Assembly: GCF_046036945.1 (NCBI RefSeq)
Contig: NZ_JBJQOQ010000013.1
Coordinates: 65,960 to 129,959, forward strand
Direction: 5' to 3'
From: Brevibacillus_C sp046036945
Lineage (GTDB): Bacteria; Bacillota; Bacilli; Brevibacillales; Brevibacillaceae
DNA length: 64,000 bases
Position numbers and translations under genes: made by a program. Shown piece after piece: positions 55,463-62,153 of this stretch (its first letter is position 1; every line of letters begins with the position of its first letter). Below the pieces are notes generated by a model that was not told where the DNA came from, ran no database searches, and saw only the letters and a list, made by a program, of their open reading frames with translations.

Positions 55463-55981
55463 TTAACAGAAATTCTGCCTCTCTTTCAGTCTGACCAACT
55501 GACGATAAATTTCTACAATCTCGTCCAATTTTATTCTGACCAGCCCGCTTGACGAAGGAGCGACGAATTCACACACGCCGGGAACGACGGGCATCGTCTG
55601 AACTCCCCAGCCCGCGTCTTTCCGGCCGCTGTACTGTTCGTACACTCCTTTTCCAACGAAGCAGACGATCCTGGGGCGGTACTGCTCTATTTTTTTCTTC
55701 AGTTGTTCCCTGCCCGCAGCGTACTCTTCCCTGGATATTTCCGCCGCATTTCGGGTCGGCCGCTCGACGATGTTGGTAAAGCCGTAGCCGATGGCGAGCA
55801 GGTCCTGGTCCTCCTCCGGGCTGTACAGGCGCGGTGTCAGCCCGGATTGGTACAGGATCTTCCAAAAACGGTTGTGCGGATTCGCATAGTGATGCCCTGT
55901 CTCGCCTGACTTTAGGCTGGGATTAAAGCCGACAAACAAGATATCCAGGTTAGGGGCGAGATGGTCGGGTATGGGTTGCAA
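55463..55981 (-). CDS. G/U mismatch-specific DNA glycosylase (Mug family)
   Basis: A 172-residue enzyme of UDG family 2. LFVGFNPSLKSGETGHHYANP near the N-terminus contains the GxNPS catalytic motif, followed by NRFWKILYQSGL; the second motif VPSTSG-like region reads VAPSSSGLVR near 140. It removes uracil or thymine analogues from mispairs. The start appears to be TTG 55981 with AAAGGA upstream at a long spacing, so the N-terminus is uncertain. It lies 19 bases upstream of htpX on the same strand. Confidence 0.9.
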   Translation of the reverse strand: MQPIPDHLAPNLDILFVGFNPSLKSGETGHHYANPHNRFWKILYQSGLTPRLYSPEEDQDLLAIGYGFTNIVERPTRNAAEISREEYAAGREQLKKKIEQYRPRIVCFVGKGVYEQYSGRKDAGWGVQTMPVVPGVCEFVAPSSSGLVRIKLDEIVEIYRQLVRLKERQNFC

Positions 55982-56016
55982 ATGGGATCACCGTTCCTTT
56001 GCGGATGAAAGGTTCA

Positions 56017-57246
56017 TCAGCCAGCCATATGATTGACGGTACCTTTTGGATAAATCACGTTGATGTGGTTGACGTACGGATCGGGCTCTTTGGCGCCAGG
56101 CTCCGGGAAGACGATTTTCAGTTCGTATTTGGGACTGACCTTGTAGACGTAGATTGCCTCGCCGCCAGCCTTGTTGATGCTTGCCGGATTGCCCAATATC
56201 TTCTTCACCTGCGACAGGCGAAGCTCCTGCAAACGCAGGTCGTACGAACGAATTTCCACAGTCTGCATCCCCTTGTTATACCCGAACACGACGCCATGCT
56301 TTTGATATACCGCATAGGTTAAACCGTTTACGTAATCGGATTGATCCGGTTTTCCCCACTTCTCTTCAATTGGAGCAGAGTCGGACGTCTCGAGGGCAAA
56401 TTCGGCATTGACCACCCTTCCTTCTTTTGCCATTTCCGCCGTAGTCCGCACCAGTTCGTCTCCGTTGGTGTTCGCCATCAGGTTGACAGTTCCCTGCGGA
56501 TACAGCACGCTTACGTGGTCGAGGTGAGGATCAGGGGTCTGTTTGGAAACAGCGGGAAAGACGACGCGCAACTGGTACTTATCGCTGGCGTTGTACACAT
56601 AGACAGTCTGATCGGTATTGCTGGTGATCCGATCCGGCTCGCCTAATGCCTGTTTCACCTGGGACAAGGCAACCTCCTTTACTCTCGGGTCATAGGAGCG
56701 GATTTCTGTAATCTGCATCCCCTTGTTGTAGCCGAGATCCACCCCGTGCTTGGCGTAGGAACCGTAGGTCAGGCCATTGGTGTAGTAGGTTTGATCCGGC
56801 TGACCCCATTTTGCTTCGAGGGTGTCGTACATTCCGGTCTCTACTCCGAAGTCCGTATTGATCGCTTTTCCTTGGCGGGCAAGCTCCAGCATGTTTTTCA
56901 GCAGGGTTTGACTGGCATCCTGTTCGCCGGACGGGAACGCGATCGGCATTTCCTTTTCATGAGCAGGTGTTCCCTGGCTGCCTGCCGGCGGTTTGACTGG
57001 CAAGGAAATCTCTTTGTCGGAATGTACCCAATACGTTCCCAGCCAAAACGCCCCCGCCAAGGCAGTACAGACAGCCAGCCCTTTTCCCAAAGCGGCAAAC
57101 CGATGATGAACCTTTTCACGCCCGCTCCACTTGCTTTCGCTCTCTCTCAACATGGCAAGCATCTCTTTTTGCCGCTGCGGATCAAGCTTGATGTCAGGAA
57201 GGCTGGACAATTTCTCCAGTGTCTCGCGGTCAGGATTATACGACAT
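56017..57246 (-). CDS. Anti-sigma factor with two YjgB/DUF4309-like sensor repeats
   Basis: A 409-residue membrane protein. The N-terminal about 50 residues are cytoplasmic and would bind the sigma factor; a membrane helix spans about 51-70. Outside are two similar repeats (about 112-260 and 264-405), each with a pattern of TNGLTYGSYAKHGVDLGYNKG, EIRSYDPR, LSQVKQALGEP, VYVYNAS and DHVSVLYPQGTV, matching the B. subtilis YjgB (DUF4309) type. The gene overlaps the sigma gene upstream by 11 bases, the usual coupling. The signal sensed is unknown. Confidence 0.8.
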   Translation of the reverse strand: MSYNPDRETLEKLSSLPDIKLDPQRQKEMLAMLRESESKWSGREKVHHRFAALGKGLAVCTALAGAFWLGTYWVHSDKEISLPVKPPAGSQGTPAHEKEMPIAFPSGEQDASQTLLKNMLELARQGKAINTDFGVETGMYDTLEAKWGQPDQTYYTNGLTYGSYAKHGVDLGYNKGMQITEIRSYDPRVKEVALSQVKQALGEPDRITSNTDQTVYVYNASDKYQLRVVFPAVSKQTPDPHLDHVSVLYPQGTVNLMANTNGDELVRTTAEMAKEGRVVNAEFALETSDSAPIEEKWGKPDQSDYVNGLTYAVYQKHGVVFGYNKGMQTVEIRSYDLRLQELRLSQVKKILGNPASINKAGGEAIYVYKVSPKYELKIVFPEPGAKEPDPYVNHINVIYPKGTVNHMAG

Positions 57247-57760
57247 TGTTGATCATCCCCTTCGTCTGTTTTTCAACCTTGCTTTTCAGTGCCTTGACCG
57301 CCCGGTGCAGCGTGGTATTCACCTTGGATTCGCTCCATTGCAAAATCGCAGCCGTCTCTTTCGGTGACAATCCCTTGATCCCCCGCAGGATCAGCACTTC
57401 GCGATAAGCCGGCTTCATCTGCTGCAGCGCTTCGTACAGCTCGCGTTTTTCTTCATGTAGATTCAGGATCTCTTCCGGAGTCTTTTCCTCCGTCCTCACA
57501 TTCTGCAGCAGGCTTTCGGGAAGCCAACTCAAGAGCCGCCGTTTTCGCCCGTAATCAATGGCCGCATTGCGGGCAATCGTCAGCAGCCAGGTTTTGGGAT
57601 TGGCTCTTCCTTCATATGTGTCAAACGCTTTTATCGCTTTGATAAAGACTTCTTGTACGAGATCCTCCACATCCTTGTTTCCGGTGTAGTAAACAAGGAA
57701 TTTGTACACGTCGTTGCTGTAGCGTACAAACCACTGTTCGATCTGCTCTTTTCTATCCAA
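57236..57760 (-). CDS. ECF RNA polymerase sigma factor
   Basis: A 174-residue ECF sigma factor. Region 2 contains FVRYSNDVYKFLVYYTG, DVEDLVQEVFIKA and NPKTWLLTIARNAAIDYGR; region 4 contains YREVLILRGIKGLSPKETAAILQWSESKVNTTLHRA (key residues of the HTH). No extra domains. The start is taken as TTG 57760, 5 bases after GGTGGAGG; the longer frame to 57847 would run over the candidate promoter. It overlaps the anti-sigma gene by 11 bases. Confidence 0.92.
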   Translation of the reverse strand: MDRKEQIEQWFVRYSNDVYKFLVYYTGNKDVEDLVQEVFIKAIKAFDTYEGRANPKTWLLTIARNAAIDYGRKRRLLSWLPESLLQNVRTEEKTPEEILNLHEEKRELYEALQQMKPAYREVLILRGIKGLSPKETAAILQWSESKVNTTLHRAVKALKSKVEKQTKGMINNVV

Positions 57761-57795
57761 GTTTTCCTCCACCTTTTTCGTTAAGTATAGAGTTA

Positions 57796-57821
57796 GACGC
57801 AAGAGCTCCCGTTTGATTACA
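57796..57821 (-). promoter_or_regulatory. Candidate autoregulated ECF promoter
   Basis: On the minus strand TGTAAT and CGTC are 16 bases apart. This is the layout of ECF promoters of the SigM/SigV/SigX type (TGNAAC and CGTC). It lies 36 bases before the sigma factor start, so it is probably read by that sigma factor itself. Confidence 0.6.
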
Positions 57822-57880
57822 CTTTTTGTACGTTTTGTTCTTCCCAACCCTTTGGGGCTTTACTCTCATCGGGGTAAAGC

Positions 57881-57917
57881 AAAAAAACGCCCGAAAGCGG
57901 CTGCAGCCAATCGGGCG
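57881..57917 (-). terminator. Terminator upstream of the sigma gene
   Basis: CGCCCGA/TCGGGCG with an inner GGCTGCAGCC palindrome is followed by seven T residues on the minus strand. It ends a transcript coming from the IS200-type element or from the small frame at 57934. Confidence 0.85.
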
Positions 57918-57933
57918 ATAGCGATAATGTCAT

Positions 57934-58149
57934 CTATTGAACGATCTTCAAATCCGGCGCCAGCAGATCTTTACGGTCGAGATCGAATATCGTATTCTGC
58001 TTGCCGTTAAGCGTTTTTTCAAGGAATGATAAGATTACGCTGTTGCTTCGTTCATGTTGGTACACAAATAATGAAATAAGAAATACTTCAAATCGCAGAT
58101 GGATTTCCTGTCTATCTATTAAGAAAATCCTTGTTTCAGTCATAACCAC
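57934..58149 (-). pseudogene. Short open frame cut by the IS200-type element
   Basis: A 71-codon frame that ends 17 bases before a good terminator, as a real 3' end would. The last 30 codons (from about FLEKTLNGKQNTIFDLD) look like normal protein. There is no ribosome site, and the frame runs into the end of the insertion element. It may be the 3' remnant of a gene whose front was lost. I do not recognise the family. Confidence 0.3.
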
Positions 58150-58862
58150 CGGCTTAGCCGGTGGCTTCCATTAGCCCTATAAGGGCATGTTACAAGCAAG
58201 CGCCTCAAAGGCGCGCTGAAAGTCTGCCAACCGCGTGTTACCTCGGGCGGCCCCTGAAAAGGGGCTCCTTTACCTGCCCTTTTTCACCGACTCACCCGTA
58301 AACGGGTCGATCAGTTCTTTCATCGTTAATTGCTCGTAATTCTTGTCCTCCACTAACTGGTTACGGATATATTCCTCAATTACCTTTTTGTTTCTTCCTA
58401 CTGTATCTACGTAGTACCCTCTGCACCAGAATTGACGGTTTCCATATCGGTATTTCATATTTGCAAACTTATCAAAGATCATCAATGAGCTTTTTCCCTT
58501 TAAGTAACCCATGAACTCGGACACGCTTAACTTAGGCGGGATACTCACCAACATGTGTATATGATCCACGCAGGCTTCCGCTTCGTTGATCTCCACTCCT
58601 TTTCGTTCACATAACTCCCGTAAAATCTTCCCTATCTCTCTTCGTAATTTCCCGTATATCACTTGTCTTCGGTATTTCGGGGCAAATACGATATGATATT
58701 TACAGTTCCATTTGGTATGTGCTAGACTGCTTGTCCATCCTTTGTCCTCCTGTGATATGTGTGAGCGGTTGGCAGACCGGCTCTCATCTTATCACCGAGT
58801 TCAAAGGATGGCTACTCATAGCTATAAGCTTTCCCGAACCCCCAGTCTAACTGGGGGTTTTC
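58143..58862 (-). mobile_element. IS200/IS605-family element (tnpA only)
   Basis: The element has a single Y1 transposase gene and subterminal hairpins instead of terminal inverted repeats. The right-end hairpin is CCACCGGC-tta-GCCGGTGG near 58146; the left-end hairpin is AACCCCCAG-tctaa-CTGGGGGTT (58837-58859). No tnpB is present. Exact ends are estimated from the hairpins; such elements make no target duplication. Confidence 0.75.
58270..58738 (-). pseudogene. tnpA: IS200-type transposase TnpA, frameshifted near its start
   Basis: A Y1 HUH single-strand transposase. The HUH pair is in VDHIHMLVSIP and the catalytic tyrosine in EEYIRNQ. The N-terminal part (SLAHTKWNCKYHIVFAPKYR) is encoded just upstream of the open frame that begins at 58662, but its frame has no start codon. 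The ATG at 58738, with GGAGG in front, is in another frame and meets a stop after 12 codons. One extra base near 58729 after the third codon would explain this. It could be inactivation, a sequencing error or a programmed shift. Confidence 0.75.
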
Positions 58863-58868
58863 TTATAC

Positions 58869-58912
58869 AAAAAAACAGCTATCACCGGGACAGGCCCGTG
58901 ATAACTGTTTTT
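58869..58912 (-). terminator. Terminator of the LOG-family gene
   Basis: AAAAACAG and CTGTTTTT enclose a further stem (TATCAC/GTGATA, CGGG/CCCG). On the minus strand seven T residues follow. It lies about 100 bases beyond the LOG gene stop. Confidence 0.85.
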
Positions 58913-59007
58913 GGTAAGCGGTAGATTGGCCATGGCGCAGCTTGTCCTGTTTTCAATGGACAGTAGGCTCAGTGAGTCGTTAAAGGGCGTGAAGAATAAC
59001 GGGTCTA

Positions 59008-59583
59008 TTATGGCGTGCTCCACTTGTTTGTCTTCGCAGGCGGCTGATAATGGTGCAGCCGTTCCAACAGCTTGGCCGGCTCGTTTTCGCAAATCAGCAG
59101 TTCCGTGTGGGTAGCAGGGATAAAGCCGGCCTCCACGGCGGTTTTGACCATTTCCATCAAGGGGGTGTAATACCCTGCCGTGTTGAGCAGGCCGACCGGC
59201 TTGCTGTGGATCCCCAGCTGCCCCCAGCTCACCACTTCGAACACTTCCTCAAATGTGCCGTATCCGCCCGGCAGAGCGACAAAAGCGTCTGCCAGCTCCC
59301 CCATTTTCGCTTTCCGTTCGTGCATGTCTTTTACCTCATACAGTTCCGTCAAGCCAGTATGGACCATCTCTCCGCGAAACAGCCCTGTCGGCATCACGCC
59401 GATCGCCTTTCCCCCGCGCTCCAGCACCGTATTGGCGATGCAGCCCATCAACCCGGCATTGGAACCGCCGTAGACCAACTCCAGACCACGGGCAGCAAGC
59501 TCAATGCCCAGCGCTTTTGCCATCTGTTCAAATTGGGGATTTACTCCGCGGTTCGAACCCGCGAACACACATATCCGTTTCAT
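59008..59583 (-). CDS. LOG-family nucleotide phosphoribohydrolase (YvdD type)
   Basis: A 191-residue Rossmann-fold protein with the LOG hallmarks PGGYGTFEE (near 103) and the preceding ERKAKM; the N-terminal CVFAGSNRG and VYGGSNAGLMG bind the nucleotide. LOG proteins release cytokinin bases or other purines from nucleoside monophosphates; they were once called lysine decarboxylases. It overlaps the stop of the symporter gene by 4 bases (ATGA), so it was translationally coupled to it. Confidence 0.92.
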   Translation of the reverse strand: MKRICVFAGSNRGVNPQFEQMAKALGIELAARGLELVYGGSNAGLMGCIANTVLERGGKAIGVMPTGLFRGEMVHTGLTELYEVKDMHERKAKMGELADAFVALPGGYGTFEEVFEVVSWGQLGIHSKPVGLLNTAGYYTPLMEMVKTAVEAGFIPATHTELLICENEPAKLLERLHHYQPPAKTNKWSTP

Positions 59584-60538
59584 ACAGCTCTAACCTCTCT
59601 TTCCTGCTCATCTGCTTGTTTCATGCGGCTGAAGATCGTCGCCAGGATCGGACCGGAAATATTGTGCCAGACGCTGAAAATTGCACTCGGCACGGCGGAT
59701 AAGGGAGAGAAATGGGCGGTGGCAATCGCTACGCCCAAGCCGGAATTCTGCATCCCAACCTCAATGGAGATCGCCTTTTGTTTGGCCAGGTCCATCCCCA
59801 GCAGTTTGGCGAACAAAAAGCCGAGCAAAAGTCCCAGCGTATTATGCAGAATGACGACCGCGAAGATCGCCAGGCCGGTGGAAGCAATTTTTTCCTGGCT
59901 GCCGGCCACGACTGCCGATAGATTGCCACAATGGCGATGGTCGAAATCAACGGCAATGCTTTTGCCCCCGCTTCGGCAGGTTTTTTAAACAGCGTTTTGA
60001 CAATAAATCCAAGGACGATCGGGATAATTACGACTTGCAAGATCGACCAGACCAACGACCCGGCATCGACCGGAATCCACTGACTGGCAAACAACAAGAT
60101 CAGGAAGGGGGTAACAATTGGCGCCAACAGCGTCGTCACGGAGGTAACTGCCACTGACAGGGCAACGTCCCCTTTGGCCAGATAGGTCATGACGTTGGAA
60201 GCCGTTCCGCCCGGGCAGCAGCCGACCAGAATCACGCCTACCGCTACTTCCGGCGGGAGAGTCAACCCCTTGGACAGTCCAAAAGCGAGCAGCGGCATAA
60301 TGAGAAACTGGCCGATGACGCCAATCGCCTCATCCTTGGGCCGGCGAAATACTTCCTTAAAATCGGAAAGGGATACGGTCAGGCCCATCCCGAACATGAT
60401 GATGCCGAGCAGCGGCGTAATATATTTTCCTATCCATTTAAATGAGTCCGGTGAAAAAAACGCCAGTGCTGCAAACAGCAGCACCCAGATAGCAAAGGTG
60501 TTGCCGACAAACTTGCCTACTTTCCCTAGTGTGTTCAA
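59580..60538 (-). pseudogene. Bile acid:sodium symporter (BASS) family gene with a frameshift
   Basis: The front part encodes a BASS-type membrane protein with GMGLTVSLSDF, LILVGCCPGGTASNVM-like VILVGCCPGGTASN and PIVTPFLILLF; the back part (from about 59909) continues with SIEVGMQNSGLGVAIA in another frame. The join near 59919-59924 reads ATC-TATCGG; one missing base (ATC-CTA-TCG) would restore IVAILSAVVAGSQEK. About 320 residues would result. The start is TTG 60538, 8 bases after AAAGGAG. It is either a recent pseudogene or a single-base error; no second lesion is seen. Confidence 0.85.
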
Positions 60539-60688
60539 TTTCACTTCTCCTTTGATAAAACATATTTTCATATTTTGCGTGAATTAATTATAATGTTTAA
60601 ATTAGAATTTTTCTATCCCCCTGTATTTACCTTTTTTACCAAGAACGCTTCGGGATCAGGATAAATGGCGCAAACCCACTGCCTGCTG

Positions 60689-61012
60689 TCAGGAGCGGGT
60701 TTGCCGTATCGAAACGATGTGCAAATCGATGTTTCGCGACTGCCTCAATAGTTTATTGATAATCGAACCTTTGATCAGTTCTTCCCACCTGCTGAGGCGG
60801 AGTGGCCTAGGACGATTTGCGTCATGTGAAATCGTTCGGCGGTATCGATGATGATCTGCGCAGTCTTGCGGCTTCGGGCTTCTTCTACTATTATATGTCG
60901 CCAAACTGTTGGGCCAGCTTTTGCCAGCGGCCGATGTTCTTTTGCTGCTCGCTGTCCAGCTTCTCGACGGGCAGCGGGACGACCGTCATGACGTAGAGCT
61001 CCGCCTTTAATC
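60689..61012 (-). pseudogene. kdpD remnant (USP-like C-terminal part)
   Basis: Scattered frames encode LKAELYVMTVVPLPVEKLDSE, AQIIIDTAERFHMTQIVLG and EELIKGSIINKLLRQSRNI, which fit the universal-stress-like part of the short KdpD proteins of Bacillales. There are in-frame stops (two near 60900) and at least two frame changes. The N-terminal KdpD domain is missing. Confidence 0.75.
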
Positions 61013-61160
61013 GACAGGCGGCTCGCCGAAAAGCCCCAGGTCGCGTCCTTCGGTATGCTGCTCCACCAGCGCTTCCAGCTTGTCTTTCGAGACTCCCGTC
61101 ACGTTGCTGATTCGGTCGATCTGCACTCTGGCCGCTTGCGGCGTGATGTGCGGGTCAAGC
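61013..61160 (-). pseudogene. kdpC remnant (C-terminal part)
   Basis: The frame encodes LDPHITPQAARVQIDRIS and LVEQHTEGRDLGLFGEPPV, the C-terminal landmarks of KdpC. Its N-terminal half and the last few residues are missing. It joins the kdpA remnant directly at about 61160, so the end of kdpA, all of kdpB and the start of kdpC have been deleted. Confidence 0.8.
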
Positions 61161-61464
61161 GGAGGTCATCGTGATGACCGCCATCTGCGAGAACAGCGAC
61201 AAACCTGTTTCCCCGCTGTAGTGCTGCAGGTTGGTATTGGTCAAAAAGCTGACCACCGTATAGAACGCCTAGGTCGGCTCCATGCTGCCCATGCCGTTCG
61301 GATTGAGCGGCAGTAGATTTTGCAGCCGCAGGATCAGGTAACTGATACCGACAAGGACCGCGTTCGTCAACAGCAGGCTGAACGCGTACCGCTTCTATGT
61401 CATGCCGGCCCTCTCCCGCAAACCGGCGATTCGATAAATCAGCTTTTCAAATGCCCATGTCCAT
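61161..61464 (-). pseudogene. kdpA remnant with internal deletion and stops
   Basis: ATG 61464 begins MDMGI, then about 50 codons are missing and the frame resumes as FEKLIYRIAGLRERAGMT. Later come LLTNAVLVGISYLILRLQ, LLPLNPNGMGSMEP and VVSFLTNTNLQHYSGETG, which are KdpA landmarks. TAG stops occur after GMT and after MEPT. It starts 11 bases after kdpF, the normal operon spacing. Confidence 0.82.
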
Positions 61465-61475
61465 CCCCCGATTGG

Positions 61476-61553
61476 TTAAAATTTTTCAGGATGCAGCAGT
61501 GCGTAAATCAAGTAGACAAAAACCCCTGCGGCAAAAACGGCCACGATGATCAT
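61476..61553 (-). CDS. kdpF: KdpF-like small membrane subunit
   Basis: A 25-residue single-helix protein (MIIVAVFAAGVFVYLIYALL, then HPEKF), matching KdpF, the small stabilising subunit of the KdpFABC potassium ATPase. It lies directly upstream of the kdpA remnant. A GGGGAGG stretch precedes it. The ATG overlaps the stop of the 36-codon frame upstream. The frame is intact although its partners are lost. Confidence 0.8.
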   Translation of the reverse strand: MIIVAVFAAGVFVYLIYALLHPEKF

Positions 61554-61660
61554 GCCTCCCCGCCCCCATTCCCTTCCGCTCCGCGTCCGCACCATGCGGC
61601 CAATCCGCAAAACAACAGATACATTCCGCCAAGCAGCAGGAGCATGCATACATCTATCAT
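61550..61660 (-). CDS. Small hydrophobic protein upstream of kdpF
   Basis: A 36-codon frame beginning MIDVCMLLLLGGMYLLFCGL, with one probable membrane helix and a Gly-rich tail. An excellent TAAGGAGG site lies 9 bases before the ATG, and its TGA overlaps the kdpF ATG (ATGA). It is the first gene after the riboswitch-controlled terminator. Family unknown; a tiny kdp accessory protein is one possibility, a translated leader another. Confidence 0.65.
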   Translation of the reverse strand: MIDVCMLLLLGGMYLLFCGLAAWCGRGAEGNGGGEA

Positions 61661-61721
61661 TCGAGTGCCTCCTTACGTCTTCAACAAGTGAGCCTGTCAA
61701 AACGTCCCTGTTTTCAGGCAC

Positions 61722-61764
61722 AAAAAAGAAGCCTGCGGAAGAGGACCTCTTCTCGCGCTTCTCG
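61722..61764 (-). terminator. Riboswitch-controlled terminator of the kdp locus
   Basis: On the minus strand GAAGAGG-tc-CCTCTTC is the top of a longer stem closed by GAAGC/GCTTC and followed by six T residues. It lies between the c-di-AMP riboswitch and the first kdp frame, the position expected for the expression platform. Confidence 0.75.
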
Positions 61765-61811
61765 CACACGGTAAAGCAAACCGTGTCAAAGCACGACAAT
61801 CGTTGCCTCTC

Positions 61812-61986
61812 TCGATACGCTTACGAGGTTAGCTGTCGGATTCGGGCGGTGAGAGTCGCCCTACTTGAAGCAGGACCTCATGGCGGCCCGTGCTGCAAGA
61901 TTCACCCCTTGTGATGCCCTCCCGCTCTCACACGAGAAAAGTCCTCACGGTTGGTTCCCCCGCTTTCCATAACGGAAACTCAGCGA
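61812..61986 (-). promoter_or_regulatory. c-di-AMP riboswitch (ydaO/yuaA) of the kdp locus
   Basis: On the minus strand the conserved blocks appear in order: CGCTGAGTTTCCGTTATGG, GCGGGGGAACC, GGGGTGAATC (61896-61905), GTAGGGCGACTC, CCCGAATCCGACA, and CTAACCTCGTAAGCG. It belongs to the same class as the leader at 8441 but has a longer variable region. c-di-AMP riboswitches in front of potassium transporter genes, including kdp, are known in Bacillota; high c-di-AMP signals enough potassium and stops transcription. Confidence 0.92.
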
Positions 61987-62097
61987 ATAGAATGGAAACT
62001 TTTATTAGGTTGAATTGAATATTACGCCTGAGCCTCAGGCTTCGCAATGGCTGATTTCGTCAAAAAACAGATGCTCTATCGCCAAGATAATGCAAAA

Positions 62098-62145
62098 AAA
62101 CGCGAAAGGACCCGTCCGGTCCAGACGAGCCCTTGTCATCCTGTA
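62098..62145 (-). terminator. Terminator of the chemoreceptor gene
   Basis: Downstream of the stop codon, GGGCTCGTCTGGACC can pair with GGACGGGTCC with some wobble, followed by TTTCGCG and seven T residues on the minus strand. Confidence 0.6.
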
Positions 62146-62153
62146 TCTCTTCC

